64,000 bases of DNA from Pyrus communis. Its lineage: Eukaryota > Streptophyta > Magnoliopsida > Rosales > Rosaceae. The DNA lies in the NCBI RefSeq assembly GCF_963583255.1, contig NC_084804.1, forward strand, positions 27,655,061 through 27,719,060, given 5' to 3'. A program made the translations under genes and the position numbers. The notes under the pieces are model-generated. The model was given only the letters and a program-made list of their open reading frames with translations. It had not been told where the DNA came from and did no database searches. How positions within the stretch are numbered: the stretch's first letter is position 1; every line of letters starts with the position of its first letter. Below, in pieces: positions 36,742 to 48,499 of the stretch.

Positions 36742-37390
36742 ATATCATTTTATTTATAAAATTTGGTTTAAAATTTTAATTTTCCTAGCATTATCGAAAC
36801 TGATAAATCAAATTATATGAATGTTAATAATTAATTAGTATTTAATCATTGATCAATATACTTATTTCTTATTAATATACATCATTTAATTTATAAATTT
36901 GGTTTAAAATTTGTTCCTTAATATTATCCAACCGTAAATGGTATGTATCTGTAATATTTAACTACTAAATTTTCGGACTATTCAATAGTACGCTATATCG
37001 AAAGAAAAATTTGATTAAAAAAAAAAAGAAGAAGAAAATGTTAAATGGTGGGGCTAAAGGTGAAAGAAACTCGTCTATTTCGTTGTGACACTTTTGACTG
37101 ACTCTTGCTTTTTATGTATAAAAACATACATGACGAAACTGTGCGTCTATTTCCGCAAAGCGAACTGTTGGATCCGCCTTTCTCTTTCTCTGCCATAACC
37201 CATCTTTATAATGATCTTTTTTCACTTTTTTGATGTTGTGGTTCGAAATGATCAAAAATTCAAATATTGTGTTCTGTAGTTAGTTCTTGACCCGGAAAAT
37301 CTTACATATAAAACATGTTGGAATTAAAAATTAAGTGCTCCTTCAAAGAGTCATTTCATGATCTAAAAACATTTTAAACTACCTTGCCAA
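36742..37390. other. AT-rich non-coding stretch
   Basis: No gene or clear repeat boundary recognised. Confidence 0.5.
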
Positions 37391-37394
37391 ACTC

Positions 37395-37558
37395 AGTAAA
37401 AACACGGTTTTTGTTCAAACTAACTACCTTAACTCGCACTTATAAGTCACACAACGGGCAATTTAATTTGGTATTAAAATCGTCATCCATGAGATTCGAA
37501 CTTAAGACATTTCACTCACAAGTGAAGAGGAATACCACTATACCATAGTACTAGGTGG
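37395..37558 (-). mobile_element. SINE-like tRNA-derived unit
   Basis: On the minus strand an A-box-like word (GGTATAGTGGTATTCC) is followed about 35 bases later by a B-box-like word (AGTTCGAATCTC), the spacing of a pol III promoter. No clear tail or duplication was fixed. Confidence 0.5.
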
Positions 37559-37599
37559 CTTTTGTCAAACGATAAATTTGTTATATTAGATATTAGATT

Positions 37600-37690
37600 G
37601 GGAAGCCGACAGAGTTTGAACTCACATCATGGTGCAAAGACAACACTCTTCTCTAGTGTGGTAGAGGGCAATTGCTGCTTTTGTTACTTG
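37600..37690 (-). mobile_element. Second SINE-like unit, partial
   Basis: Minus strand: GAGAAGAGTGTTGTCTTTGC, then a B-box-like GAGTTCAAACTC. Resembles tRNA-derived repeats but is short and degenerate. Confidence 0.4.
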
Positions 37691-37907
37691 TTAACGACTT
37701 GCAAAATTAAAGTGAAAATAACACTTGACCAAAAATAGTAATGTTTTATTGTAGTGAGCTGTGTTTGATTAAGAGTCGGCTCCATCCCATGGGAGCTGGC
37801 TGGCTACAATTGTGAGTCCCGCGATGGATCTTGGATTAATATATGTAAAGTTTAAATTACCTGCAAGAGGAAGATGCACATTTTAATTTCCTTGATTAAT
37901 ATATACT

Positions 37908-38300
37908 AGTGTATGCCCACACATAGTGTTTTAAAATTTTTTATTTTTGGTTTTAAAATTGAAGGAGAAGGGAAGAGAGTGAGAGAGGATTAATTTATTT
38001 TTTTTTAAATTAGAGATGTTAAAATCACCTGTAAATTATGCTTAAACAAAAAATAGCAAAATTTTGCTTTGTGAAATTATGTTAATGCCCTTAACTCGCG
38101 CGTATGAAGGCTAGTATTAAAGAAAAAGAAGAGTAATACCAATGTGAATCTGTTGCCAATTCAGGCCATATGTACTAATTATGCATGTGACCCTAATTTA
38201 GCAAGATCCATCACAAATGGATACTGAATTGGCAACAGATTCACATTGGTATTACTGTTCTTTTTCCTTAACACTAGCCTTCATGCACGCGTGTACAGAA
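37908..38300. repeat. Helitron-end-like sequences and a large inverted repeat
   Basis: ACTAGTGTATGCCCACACAT at 37908 looks like a reversed Helitron 3' end. From 38098 to 38165 and 38221 to 38300 the sequence is an inverted repeat (arms about 70 bp; shared ATGAAGGCTAGT, CAATGTGAATCTGTTGCC) around a loop of about 55 bp. Each arm contains CTAG next to T. Confidence 0.65.
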
Positions 38301-38706
38301 GACATTTTTTGAATCATGGCGTGCTACACGCGACTGACACGTTTTAAATGTATTTATATGCGTGAATTGACAAAAGGAAAGTCAAATATTGGAAGTAAAT
38401 TAATAATCTTAGATCATGTTAGAAGAAACCCCTTAGTGTAGATAATATCGTTTAAAAAAAAAACAATCATTTGACAACTAATTTAATTACATTATTATGC
38501 GAGTGCGAAAAACCTTTTTTATAACCGACATTACACGTCTATCAAGATTTTTTGAAAGTTTTTAAAAATAGAGTAAATAATATTTAATGAACAACTGATA
38601 GAATTACGTTATTATTAGTCTATTGTGAGGTACTAATTAAAAAAATATTATACAAAAAAAATAATTATTAAAAGACAATGTTAAAATGATGAAAATACCC
38701 CTACCA

Positions 38707-38965
38707 CATTTTTTTTTTTTTTTTTTGAGGAAACAAAATAACATTATGAGAGGAAGGGAACACCCAAGGCCTTTAGAGTCAAATAACAAGGTATCAGAAG
38801 CAGCCAGAGGCACACAGCCAACCCAAACATGAAAATTCTCTAAACATGCCCACACGAAGTGATGGCATCAACTACAAAATTAGCTTCCCCAAAAATATGA
38901 TTCCAATAAATAGATTCAAAAGAAAATGCCGGCCATTTAATGTCTTCAATAATAGCCCTGATACA
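38707..38965 (-). mobile_element. LINE 3' fragment with RNase H-like coding remnant
   Basis: The minus strand ends in poly(A) (plus poly(T) at 38709-38726). Upstream it reads AIIEDIKWPAF, HIFGEANFVVDAI and WVGCVPLAA, the usual ending of plant LINE ORF2 (RNase H-like domain), with one stop. Truncated on its 5' side. Confidence 0.75.
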
Positions 38966-39393
38966 TTTGATGCATTATTTTGAGTTGCTTTTGAAGTTTT
39001 TTGTTTGAGGGGGCATTTCTGTTCTTTTCTTTTTTATTTTTTATTTTTGTGTGAAGCTTGTTACACCAAAAAATACTATTCATTGGGCTTGTTGGCTTTA
39101 TATATAAGATTATTGTTCCTTCATCTTGGTACAAATGTTCCACGGTGTGATACTACATAAAATATTAGGAGAAATCTAAAGTTTTTTTCTTGGTTTTTCA
39201 AACAAAAAAAAAAATTATTATTAACGTAGAAGGAAGTATTGAACTTGGGATGCATTGTTAAATCTAAAGCTTAAACCATTCTCGCATGACTGCCCTCTCT
39301 GGTGTTTCTTGCCATTCATTTGTTGGTGGTTCTATGGTGATGGAGTCCTCGACGGTTGTCGTTTGGGTGTTGAGATTGATATTATTTATTTTT

Positions 39394-40676
39394 GGGTTTT
39401 TATCACAAATGGTCCCTCAAATTGACCCTCACCATTAAGATGGTCTCTGGAATTGAAAATCAATCAATGTAGTCCCTGGAAATAGGTGTTGCAAATCAAT
39501 GTGATCCTTCCGTCACAATCCTATTAAATTTTTTGTTAAAGTGCTGATGTGGCACATAAATGAGCACTACAAAATTTATAGGTTTTTATCACAAATGATC
39601 CCTGAAATTGACCCACACCATCAAGATGGTCCTTGAAAATTGGTGTTGCAAATCAATATGGTCATTTTGTGACAATTCTATAAAAATAAAAATAAAAATT
39701 GTTACGTGCTAATGTGGGCTTAATAATTTAATAATTAATTAAAAAAGTTGTCTAAGTAGCTTTTTGCACAACAATTTGTTTTTCTTCTTATAGTAGGGCC
39801 TACTCCAAAGAGAGATTTCTTTCATAAATTCTCAAAGGTACAAGGCTTAACAAGGCCTAAGATGGGGTTTAGAATTAGTTTTCAACCAATAATAGACGCA
39901 CCTCGGTTAGAACCTCATTATCTCAAGGCAGACCTCACCATTCTTTGTGTCACCATACCACCAGGGGAGTGCCTAACAAGGTATCCAAGATTATGGATGT
40001 GAGGATGTTGGCCTAAATGTTAAGGGTGATGTCACAAAAGTTGTCGCCAAAGGTGATCTCAATCCAGGTGCAATTTGGTGAAGGGGTGTTGCAGTGTGTA
40101 AAGATAGGTGTATTAAGATTTTTTTTTTTTTTCTCTCTAGAGAATAGACAGCGAAGGCTACCATATATGGAGGTTAAGGAATGTGGACTGGGATCGGAGG
40201 TGATTGCAAGACTAGGTTTTTGGGTTGACAACTTTTTTATAAATTATTAAACCTATTTGCAATTTTTTTTTAAAATTTAATCAGACTTTGTGTGACCCAT
40301 TTATGAGTCACATCATCACATAACAAAATTTTTGAAAGAATTGTGATAGAATGACTACATTGATTTGAGACACCTACTTGCGGGACTACATTAATCGATT
40401 TTCAGTTTCATGGACCATTTTGAGGTCGTGGGTCAATTTCAAAGACCATGTTGATGTCACGAGTGAATTTCAAGGACTATTTGTGATAAAATAAGGACTT
40501 ATGGGATCCATTTATGTGTCACATCAGTACTTAAAAGAATTTTTAACAAAATTGTAACAGAATGACCACCTTGATTTGCAACACCTATTTTCAAAGACTA
40601 CATTGATTGATTTTCAATTTTAGGGACCATCTTGATGGTGAGGGTCAATTTCAATGACGATTTGTGATAAAAACCC
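39394..40676. mobile_element. Mutator-like element, 1283 bp, with long terminal inverted repeats
   Basis: Perfect 9-bp duplication TTTATTTTT (39385-39393 and 40677-40685). Inverted ends begin GGGTTTTTATCACAAATGG and GGGTTTTTATCACAAATCG. The GGTTTTTATCACAAATG block recurs at about 39580, so the left repeat is partly doubled in tandem. A similar doubled arrangement lies on the right (about 40440-40500). The middle (about 39780-40250) is less AT-rich and unassigned. No transposase, so non-autonomous; the middle could be captured sequence. Confidence 0.9.
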
Positions 40677-40685
40677 TTTATTTTT

Positions 40686-41340
40686 AGAGTTTTATGTAAT
40701 TTGGAGCTATTCTTTACATTTTTTTTTCAACTACTATGCTTTTGTGTATTTTATTTTGGGCCAATGGGTTTGATTCTTATGCATGTGGGTCATTGTTTTT
40801 TTTGGACTTTGACTCTTTGTATATGTGCTACCTTTGACTCCTTATTTGGGGCTTCTTATGAGATGCTTTGAGCTTTTTAACCATTAGATCTTGATTTTTA
40901 AACAAAGATCTAATGGTCAAAACAATCCATATTAAGTTGAATTTAACTACTAGATCTTGATTTTTAACCATTAAAGGTGTTGTATATTTAGATGGGTCTG
41001 GGGGCGTGACAAAGTGGTATTAGAGCACAATTCGCACTTAAGCCTAATAATTATGCTCTACTACCATTCTGTCATGCCACATACCCGACTTAATGTGGCT
41101 TTTTGTAACCATTAGATATTTGTTTGAAAATCAAGACCTAATGGTAAAAAACCCATCTTATAAGAAGCCCCAAACAAGGAGTCAAAAGTAAGCACAATTA
41201 CAAAGAGTCAAAGTCCAAAGAACTGACCCACAAACATAAAGAATCATACACATTAGCTCAAAATAGAATACACAAAAGCCTAGTAGCTAAAAAAATGTAA
41301 AGAAAAACTCCAAATTACACGAAACTCTAAAATATCCCAA
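40686..41340. repeat. Imperfect palindrome containing two inverted LTR-end/primer-site copies
   Basis: Arms: 40686-40990 against 41070-41340 in reverse (TTTGACTCCTTATTTGGGGC pairs with GCCCCAAACAAGGAGTCAAA). Near the centre TGGTATTAGAGCA (41015-41027) faces TGCTCTACTACCA (41054-41066). Both look like the initiator-Met tRNA primer site, each preceded by a GCGTGACA/GCATGACA LTR-end-like word. The left end coincides with the MULE insertion site. Confidence 0.75.
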
Positions 41341-41888
41341 AATCTTAGGGCTTTTGAAAAGAGTCATTTTAGACAGTGAAATCCGGATTACATCAGGAGA
41401 ATCCTGAAGAATATATAGCATAAGATATTGTTTTTTTATAGAATTCTAATTACTTGCGGACAAGTCAATCCTTAGATTGTAAGAATCCCCAAGAATATAG
41501 GAAATAAATTTGATCCCCGGTTGGATTAGGTTTCTATGTCTTGCAAAGCAAGCATGGTCATTCTCAACAAGGCATGTGGACATTGCCTATCATTCCATAG
41601 CCCCACAGATGTGGTGGCACTGTCGGTCCATTTAGGCGGCTTAGTTTGATTTGAAGTTATTAAGTCCATGACTAGACTACAGAAGATTAATGGTCCCCCA
41701 ATGTACATTTATATATGGGTTTTTTCTTCAGCACATTGATATAGGTAGTATATACTTGTTTCTACCCACTAGATGTGTTGACCCCAAACCATGTAAGGTC
41801 CTAAACCCCAAATCATGTTTTAGTGAGTAGATTAATGTAGAAAGAAAATTTGTTACGTATTGGTTTTTTCTTCAGTATATTAATATTA
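41341..41888. repeat. Repeat remnant shared with about 45130-45400
   Basis: CAATCCTTAGATTGTAAG, CAAGAATATAGGAAA, GGTTGGATTAGGTTT and GAGTCCATGACTAGAC-like blocks occur in the same order in both places. Probably parts of one LTR family. No ORF. Confidence 0.5.
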
Positions 41889-42107
41889 GGATTAAGTATC
41901 TACAACTCCCCAATCTGTTAGTGTCATTCCAAATTGGCCTCAACTTTTTTAAACTTTACAAATAAGTACACAACTTGTTGAAAATGTCACATTTGTTAAG
42001 CTCCATTTAAAAATCTTTTAAATTGACTAAGGCTTACTTTTCTCCAAAATCAATAGAAGGTAATGAAAGCATAGCCACCACTAACTAATAGTCGCCACCA
42101 TCTCATC

Positions 42108-42290
42108 ATGCCATCACCTGCAAACCCAACGCAAAACCACCAACTTCACCCTAAAACTCAAGCCGCCAATATTGAGAAGAAGGTTATGGAGATTGTTGAA
42201 ATGGTATGGATTGCCATAATGCGGCCACCACCATCTTCACCGCTCACAAAGAAGAACTTGAAGCTTTATAAGCCGACAATTGGTGAATGA
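42108..42290 (+). CDS. Hypothetical 60-aa ORF of the MULE-like element
   Basis: Begins MPSPANPTQNHQ and contains NIEKKVMEIVEMVW and MRPPPSSP. The same ORF with about 80 percent or more residues alike, but with a stop at codon 51, lies in the second element copy on the opposite strand (50134-50286). Unknown function; it may be a fragment of a host gene picked up by the element, or chance conservation of element DNA. No domain recognised. Confidence 0.35.
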   Translation: MPSPANPTQNHQLHPKTQAANIEKKVMEIVEMVWIAIMRPPPSSPLTKKNLKLYKPTIGE

Positions 42291-42497
42291 GGAAATCACT
42301 TGAGAAGAAACAAGCTCCTTGAAAACTCTATCTGAATTTTTAACCCTCTTCTTTGTTAAGAGATTGCCCTCCTGATGTAATTTCAAATTAAGTCCATTTT
42401 TATTCAATTTAAACTCTGTTTGATCATTGGTTTTTGAGGTACCTAATATTAATGTCGATCATGATATACCCAAGTGGTGAGTTTTGAATATAATTTA

Positions 42498-43577
42498 GGG
42501 TAAATTACACTTTACCACCTCAGGTTTGAGGTCTATTGCAACCTCATACAACATCTTCAAAACATTTCACTTTCATACCTCAAGTACTATTTTATTTCAA
42601 TATAATATATCTGTTACATTTTCCATCCGTTGATCTGTTAAGCTGACGTAGCTGCCACATTGATGCCACATGGTAAAAAAAAAAAAAATTTATACATTAA
42701 AAATATTATAATAATTTACCCTATTATAAAAAATAAAAATAAAAAACACAGAAAACCCAGAATCCCATTCCCTTGACCACCTCTTTCTCCTCCACTCTCT
42801 TCACCTCCCCTCCCATCTAAAAACCCACCCCACCCTACCCCACCTCCCCCGCAACCCCCTACCCCACCCCCACTCTTTTCACCTCCCTTTCCTCCACTCT
42901 CTTTACCGGCTTTAAGCAAGTTCGTACCGAGATTCTGGCGATTACCAACTTCTTGCCAACTTCTTGCCTTCGGATTCCATGCCTCCGTCCACCACCTGGG
43001 ACTTCTTCAAAAAACCCATGTCTCAATTTTGGAAGAAATCGCTGACTTCTTAACTGAAATCCAACCAAAACAGAACAAGAACAGAGCAAAAAAAGATAGG
43101 ATTTTGATGTGAGAATCAGAATAAATCGAGGAAAAAAAAAAGATGGGTTTTGATCTGGGAATCGTAACAAACCAAGAGAACAAGCTCAAAGAGTCGGAGA
43201 AAGAAATGAATGAGCTAAGGGGTTTTTGGGGGTGGGAGGGGAGGTGGGGTGGGGGGTTGCGGGGAAGGTAGGGATTCTGGGCTTTTGGTGTTTATTTTTA
43301 TTTTTATCTTTATTTTTTATTTTTTTAATAGGGTAAATTATTATAATATTTTAATGTATAAAAAATTATTTTTTTTGCCATATGGCACAAATTTGGCAGC
43401 CACTTGACACAAATGTGGCAGCCACATCAGCTCTTAACGGATCAATGAATGGAAAATGTAACAGATGTATTATATTGAAATAAAGTAGTATTTGAGGTAT
43501 GAAAGTGAAATGTTTTGAAGATATTGTATGAGATTGCAATAGACCTCAAACCTGAGGTGGTAAAGTGTAATTTACCC
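42498..43577. mobile_element. Nested Mutator-like element, 1080 bp
   Basis: Perfect 9-bp duplication TATAATTTA (42489-42497, 43578-43586). Inverted ends GGGTAAATTACACTTTACCA on both sides; similarity runs about 180 bp inwards (ACCTCAGGTTTGAGGTC, TTCAAAACATTTCACTTTC). The middle, about 42740-43270, is C-rich at its left and G-rich at its right end (itself roughly inverted) around a less biased core. No transposase. Confidence 0.9.
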
Positions 43578-43729
43578 TATAATTTATTTTTCAAAATAAT
43601 CTGGGGCTTAAGGATATGACATTTTCAATAGGTTGGGTATTTGTTTGGAATGTTTAAAAAAGTTGAGACCTATTTGAAATGACACTAAAATATTGAGGAG
43701 TTTTAGGTACTTAATCCTTAATTTTATGT

Positions 43730-44185
43730 ATGTTATTTCCATGTTGATCATTATACTGATGAATAAGCATGACTTAACGGTTTAACATTTTAAATAGAAT
43801 TTACCTTGCATCTGTGAATTACTAAATTATGGATAAATTTTGACACACGTAATATTGGAGGAAGGGAAGAATTCAAATTGTGACTCGTGTAAATTTAACC
43901 AATTAAGTGTGAAACTCTTTCCAAAATTTTAATACATTTGATATAAGCATAACTTGGTCAATGTTTACTCGAAATCAAAATTGAAATCGAAATCAAACAA
44001 ACATAAACTACATACACCAATCTTTCTTTAGGAAACTACAATTCACACACTTGCTTACCTATTATGATATGATAGCTTTGATTTATTACCACTCTGAGTT
44101 TCAAAATTTTCCGTTTAAGGAATCTGTCTAAGCTTTCGTCATTATGCTTCATCATGTATATGCATGTATGTTATAGTAAAGTTCT
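43730..44185. other. AT-rich non-coding stretch
   Basis: Nothing recognised. Confidence 0.5.
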
Positions 44186-44637
44186 AAAAGACGCTAGCCG
44201 CTAGTCGACCGGTAGGGAATAAGCTAGTCTAAGCAGGGTCTAGGCATTTTTTTTTTAATTTTGATTAAATTTATTATATAACATATAAATAAATATCTAC
44301 TTATATATATATATATATATATATATAATTGTATCGAGATACATAAATTGCAAAATAGAATGAGAATTAAATTATAAAGTACTAGAAAGTATTGAAAACA
44401 TTGGGACAAACATATAATTAGTGCTCATTTAAGTATTTAACAAGTCTCTTACAATTTATTAAAAATATAAAATACAAAATAAAAGTTTTTATTTTATGTC
44501 TAAGTGAGAGGTGTGACCTAGGCAATTTAGGCGGGCCTAGGCAGGTTTACGCTCCCTTTTATTATTTTCTAACCATCTAGGGGTTAATTGTGGCGGTGTC
44601 TAACCACCTAGCGCCTAGGTGAGAATCTTCAGAACAT
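44186..44637. mobile_element. TIR element with CTAGGCG-type subterminal words
   Basis: Ends GTTCTAAAAGACGCTAG and, from the right, GTTCTGAAGATTCTCACC, with CGCTAG/CTAGGCG words inside both ends. Contains an (AT)n run at about 44301-44327. Boundaries approximate. Confidence 0.55.
44301..44327. repeat. (AT)n microsatellite
   Basis: About 13 AT units inside the TIR element. Confidence 0.9.
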
Positions 44638-44859
44638 TGCTTTATAGAGATATCATCAACAAAGGAGGCAATGTAATGCTTTTTTGCCATATAAAAAGCC
44701 GTAGTTTACAATGAATTAGAGATGGTTTAGCAATTTTCTCATTTGAACATTTTTGTTTTATCTTTTTGGCTCTCTTTTTCATCCTGCAATGGTGCAAGAT
44801 GATCTAAATCGTCTATATCTAAGGTCACCCTTCAATGATTAAGTTCGATAAAACATCAA

Positions 44860-45420
44860 CTATTGGAACCAAATTCGAGCACCGCTGTAAAGGGTGAAGA
44901 TGCACAAACTCGAGACCTGTAAAAGAACAAATAATTGAAGGCAACCAAGGACCGAGGGAGGTGTGCCAGTCAAAGGCACTTTGACGGTCAAGTTAGTAAG
45001 CAATATTATGAGACTTAAGCAGCATGTGAGATAATTTTATTGCCAGAGGTGAACCCTAGAATTGTGTATTTATACTAGTCGAGATAAAGACCTTTTAGAA
45101 TATAGCATCTGTACTAACCTCGGAGAATCCCAAATGATATCTATGAGTAGATATTGCATCCTCTTAAAAGTATGATTACATGTGGCACATGCCAATCCTT
45201 AGATTGTAAGGATTCCAAGAATATAGGAAACGTATTAATTCCTTGTTGGATTAGGTTTTTGTTTTGTAGAACATGCATGGTCAATCTCAGCGAAGTTGGA
45301 ATTTGTACATTGCTTTGAAACATGATGATAGTGGCATCACTGCTCCGTTTGTGCAACTACACTATGGAAGCTGTTGAGTCCATGACTAGACATCTGAGGT
45401 AATCGCATTCCGATCCGCCT
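44860..45420 (-). repeat. Probable LTR-retroelement remnant
   Basis: Shares the ordered blocks described for 41341-41888. It holds no coding sequence. The orientation is guessed from GTGCATCTTCACCCTTTACA-like words on the minus strand. Confidence 0.35.
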
Positions 45421-45635
45421 TATTTTAGTCCTGTAAAATTATGGTCCCACATCGACTAAATACAAAATTGTTTACACTACTCATCTAACATCCAATAGAT
45501 GAATCATATTATTTAGTTAAACATTAACATTCTGACAATATTAATCGATTGGATAAACGATTTCTGATTTGTTGATTTGTTTTCCTAATTGTTCAATAAA
45601 GAGTGAGCTGGAAAGTTAAAACTCTAATAATCTTA

Positions 45636-46499
45636 GGATGCGTTTGCTGTATCGGACTATCTCGAACTGGACTAGCTTCATGAATTAAGCTAGATTGGTT
45701 TAGACTAGACTAAGCTGGAAAAAAAAAAAGAATAATTAACAACTATAATATTATATTATTTAATACACATCTAACAATTTTTATTAATAATTCAATAATA
45801 TTTCACAATTTCAAGCTTTTCCCTTTTTATTTCTAAAGCATCTAGAGCACTCCACCTCTCTCTAGAGAGTTCTCCCCTTTTCTTCCTCTTTAGTTTCGTT
45901 CCCCATTACTCATTTTCTCCATCTTTTTTCCTGCAACACAACATCCTTCAAATCATTTTTCTTGCAAATCTTCCCCATGCTACTTTCTCCTCCCTCTATA
46001 TCTCTCCAATTTTCTTTGTCCCAAAGCTACTCTCTCCCCTTCTTTATCCATTCTCTCCGAAATTGTCTGAGAAAAAGGAAAAATTTATGGAAATTTTCTA
46101 GGAATTTTCGGGAATAAGGAAGAATTTTGCTATTGGGATTGTAGTTGTTAGAGTTTTGCATATATGTTTTTGAATTTTGGTGTTGAGATTTAGGTAGTGG
46201 GTGGGGCTGGGTTTCAGATCTGAGCATGGATTGGCAAATGAAATTGCCAGAAGCATTCTTTTAGATTTGCAGTTCATAGACTTGTAGCATGCAATCGTCC
46301 TACACAAGTTTGGAGATGGGGTTAGCAATCTCATGGTTTTTGGGGGGCTTAGCTAAGACCAGCTACACCTTGTTTTAGTCGAGACGAGTGAGAGCTAGTC
46401 TCATTAACTCAAAGCTCTATGGGGAACAAACACGGGACTGGACTAACCTTTAGTTCAGTCTAGTCCAGTGAACTTTAGTGAGGGAAAACAAACACCCTT
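45636..46499. mobile_element. PIF/Harbinger-type element, 864 bp
   Basis: 3-bp duplication TTA (45633-45635, 46500-46502). Ends GGATGCGTTTGCTG and, from the right, AAGGGTGTTTGTTTTCCC. Subterminal GGACTAG/CTAGTCCAGT words are shared with 46776-47749. No transposase. Confidence 0.75.
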
Positions 46500-46775
46500 T
46501 TACGACATTGTTAATTAAGAAAAGAGAGGCGAAAATAGTAAAACAAGAAAGGTCGATTGCAAATGCAATAGCATCCCCAAATTCACAAAACACAATTACC
46601 TTTTTATAGCTGAAAGGGAAACCCAACACCCAAAAATTTTGAGAAAACGAAAAAATAAGAATTAGGACTCAGGAAACAAACCCAATTCTGAGCCGTAGAA
46701 ATATTCCAGAAACAATCCTACCTTCCGTATTTGAAACTAGTTCGAATAGGAAAGGTCCTGTACCCATATCCTACA

Positions 46776-47749
46776 GGGGGCGTTTGTTGCGCCGGACTAT
46801 TTCGGACTGGATTAGCTTCAAGGACTAAGCTGGACTGGCTTAGACTAGACTAAACTGGACTAACTTAGTGAAGCGTTTGGTGCAGTATTGGACTAAGAAG
46901 TTGGATAATAACAAATTCTAATATTATATTATTTAATATATAAATTATTAATATTTTATTATGATCTTATTTTTTTCTCCATCTTTTCCTACCATTTCCG
47001 TCCCACTCTTTTCCTCTTCTCTCATCGTCCCACCCTCTCCCTCTTTTTTTCCTCTTAGACCTCTCAATTCATGTCTCTTTCTCATTCCTGGTCAAACTCC
47101 TTATTGATTCAAGTCTCTATTTCTCTGCCCTCCCCCCCTCTTTAGCTATGCGTTGTTCGAACGGAACCTCACGGCTTCAATTTTCCCGACGAGTTGCAGG
47201 TTTCCCGATGTGTTTTCCGGCCAACCCTCATTAAATTGGATGAAGTTAGCACCACCAAAAAATTCATCACCATCCCTGGACCGAGATCTTAGCTTTGAAT
47301 GCTCGAATCTGTCATGGATTTGAAGAAGCCCAAACAGGCCGAGACTTCCAGGCCATTTTCCGGCCACATTCGACCACATTTTAGCCTCGATTCAGGTAAA
47401 ATCGTAATCTTGTCACTCCCAGCTTCAATTTGGTATATTTTATATGAAAGTTGGTTGTGAAATGAATTTGAAAGAGAGTCGGAAAGTTAATGATTGATCT
47501 AGGTGACCGGAAATGACGAGGAGTCTGTCGGGAGTGGTCGTTGAGCATGACGAGGATGAGAAAGAGAGGATAGTCTTAGCTAGTCCCATGGTTATTGGGG
47601 GGTCTCGCTAATACCTCTTAGTGAAGGGTTTTGTCCATGCTAGTCCCCTTTAGTCTCATTAATGTTAGTCCCAGCATGGAACAAACACAGTATTGGACTA
47701 ATAGCTAGTCCAGTCCAGTCCAACTTAGTGAGGGCAAACAAACGCCCCC
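46776..47749. mobile_element. PIF/Harbinger-type element, 974 bp
   Basis: 3-bp duplication ACA (46773-46775, 47750-47752). Ends GGGGGCGTTTGTTGCG and, from the right, GGGGGCGTTTGTTTGCCC. Same family as 45636-46499, with TAGTCCAGTCCAGTCCAACT near the right end. The interior is non-coding. Confidence 0.8.
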
Positions 47750-48446
47750 ACAATGTATTTATAGTTTCTCTCATTTGGCGCCAATTGTGACTGTGTTAGG
47801 TGGCGCCAAACGAGATAGAGTCTAAATATGTGTACGATACTCTCTCTCACTCTCTCTCTCTTTCATGGAATCATGGAATTAGATTGTAGCGCTAATTATT
47901 TTTAGTAATAATTATTAACTAAACAGTTGGGTTTTGTTTTTTTCTTCCCTAATTAACTTGTTGAGAATCACTTTTCTAAAAAAAAAAAGAAAACTCGTTG
48001 AGAATCAATAATTAGTGTAGAGAAAATTGTTGTCAATGTATGCAGTTATTAATTCAAGTAATTCTTCATTTAGTTTTATCATATTATTTGCTTTTTTTAT
48101 TAGCTTAAACTCTTACAGCAACTGCTAGTACAAGGTTTGGCTGCCTATTTAATTAAATTTGCAAGCTTAATGCTTTGAAATTTACCCCCAACGAATACAG
48201 AACGGACATAACCTCGGTTGAAAGTGGGAGTACTCGTAACCAGCTAAGTTACAAGCCGCTTGCTCAAAACTATGTGTTCAATTGAGAACCAATATTTCTG
48301 CACTTGTTTTTGTATGCTTTTGCTAATTTAGAATTGTTTGCTTGTTTTGGTCTTTCAGTTATTGGAGTTCAGAACCAGTACGATTGTAATACCTTCCAAA
48401 CAAATTAATGGGGACTAGGGAAAGCAGTGCACCTTCACCTCAAGTG

Positions 48447-48450
<4 letters not shown>

Positions 48451-48479
<29 letters not shown>
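48451..48479. repeat. (CT)n microsatellite
   Basis: About 14 CT units after GTGCGCG. Confidence 0.95.
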
Positions 48480-48481
<2 letters not shown>

Positions 48482-48499
48482 CCAGATCATAATGCACCT

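Larger units (their letters stand above)
41889..43717. mobile_element. MULE-like element with a short ORF, interrupted by another MULE
   Basis: Inverted ends GGATTAAGTATCTACAACTCC and its counterpart, followed on both sides by TTAGTGTCATT(C) blocks. Imperfect 9-bp duplication TTAATATTA/TTAATTTTA (41880-41888, 43718-43726). A second copy lies at about 49528-50506. The nested element 42498-43577 splits its right part. It carries a 60-codon ORF at 42108-42290. Confidence 0.75.

Noticed and set aside
37395..37558. A tRNA gene
   Set aside because: Only A- and B-box-like words are present. No cloverleaf or anticodon arm could be drawn, so it is called SINE-like.
42716..43189. Gly-rich and other minus-strand ORFs inside the nested MULE
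   Set aside because: Driven by the C-rich/G-rich inverted interior; no homology recognised.
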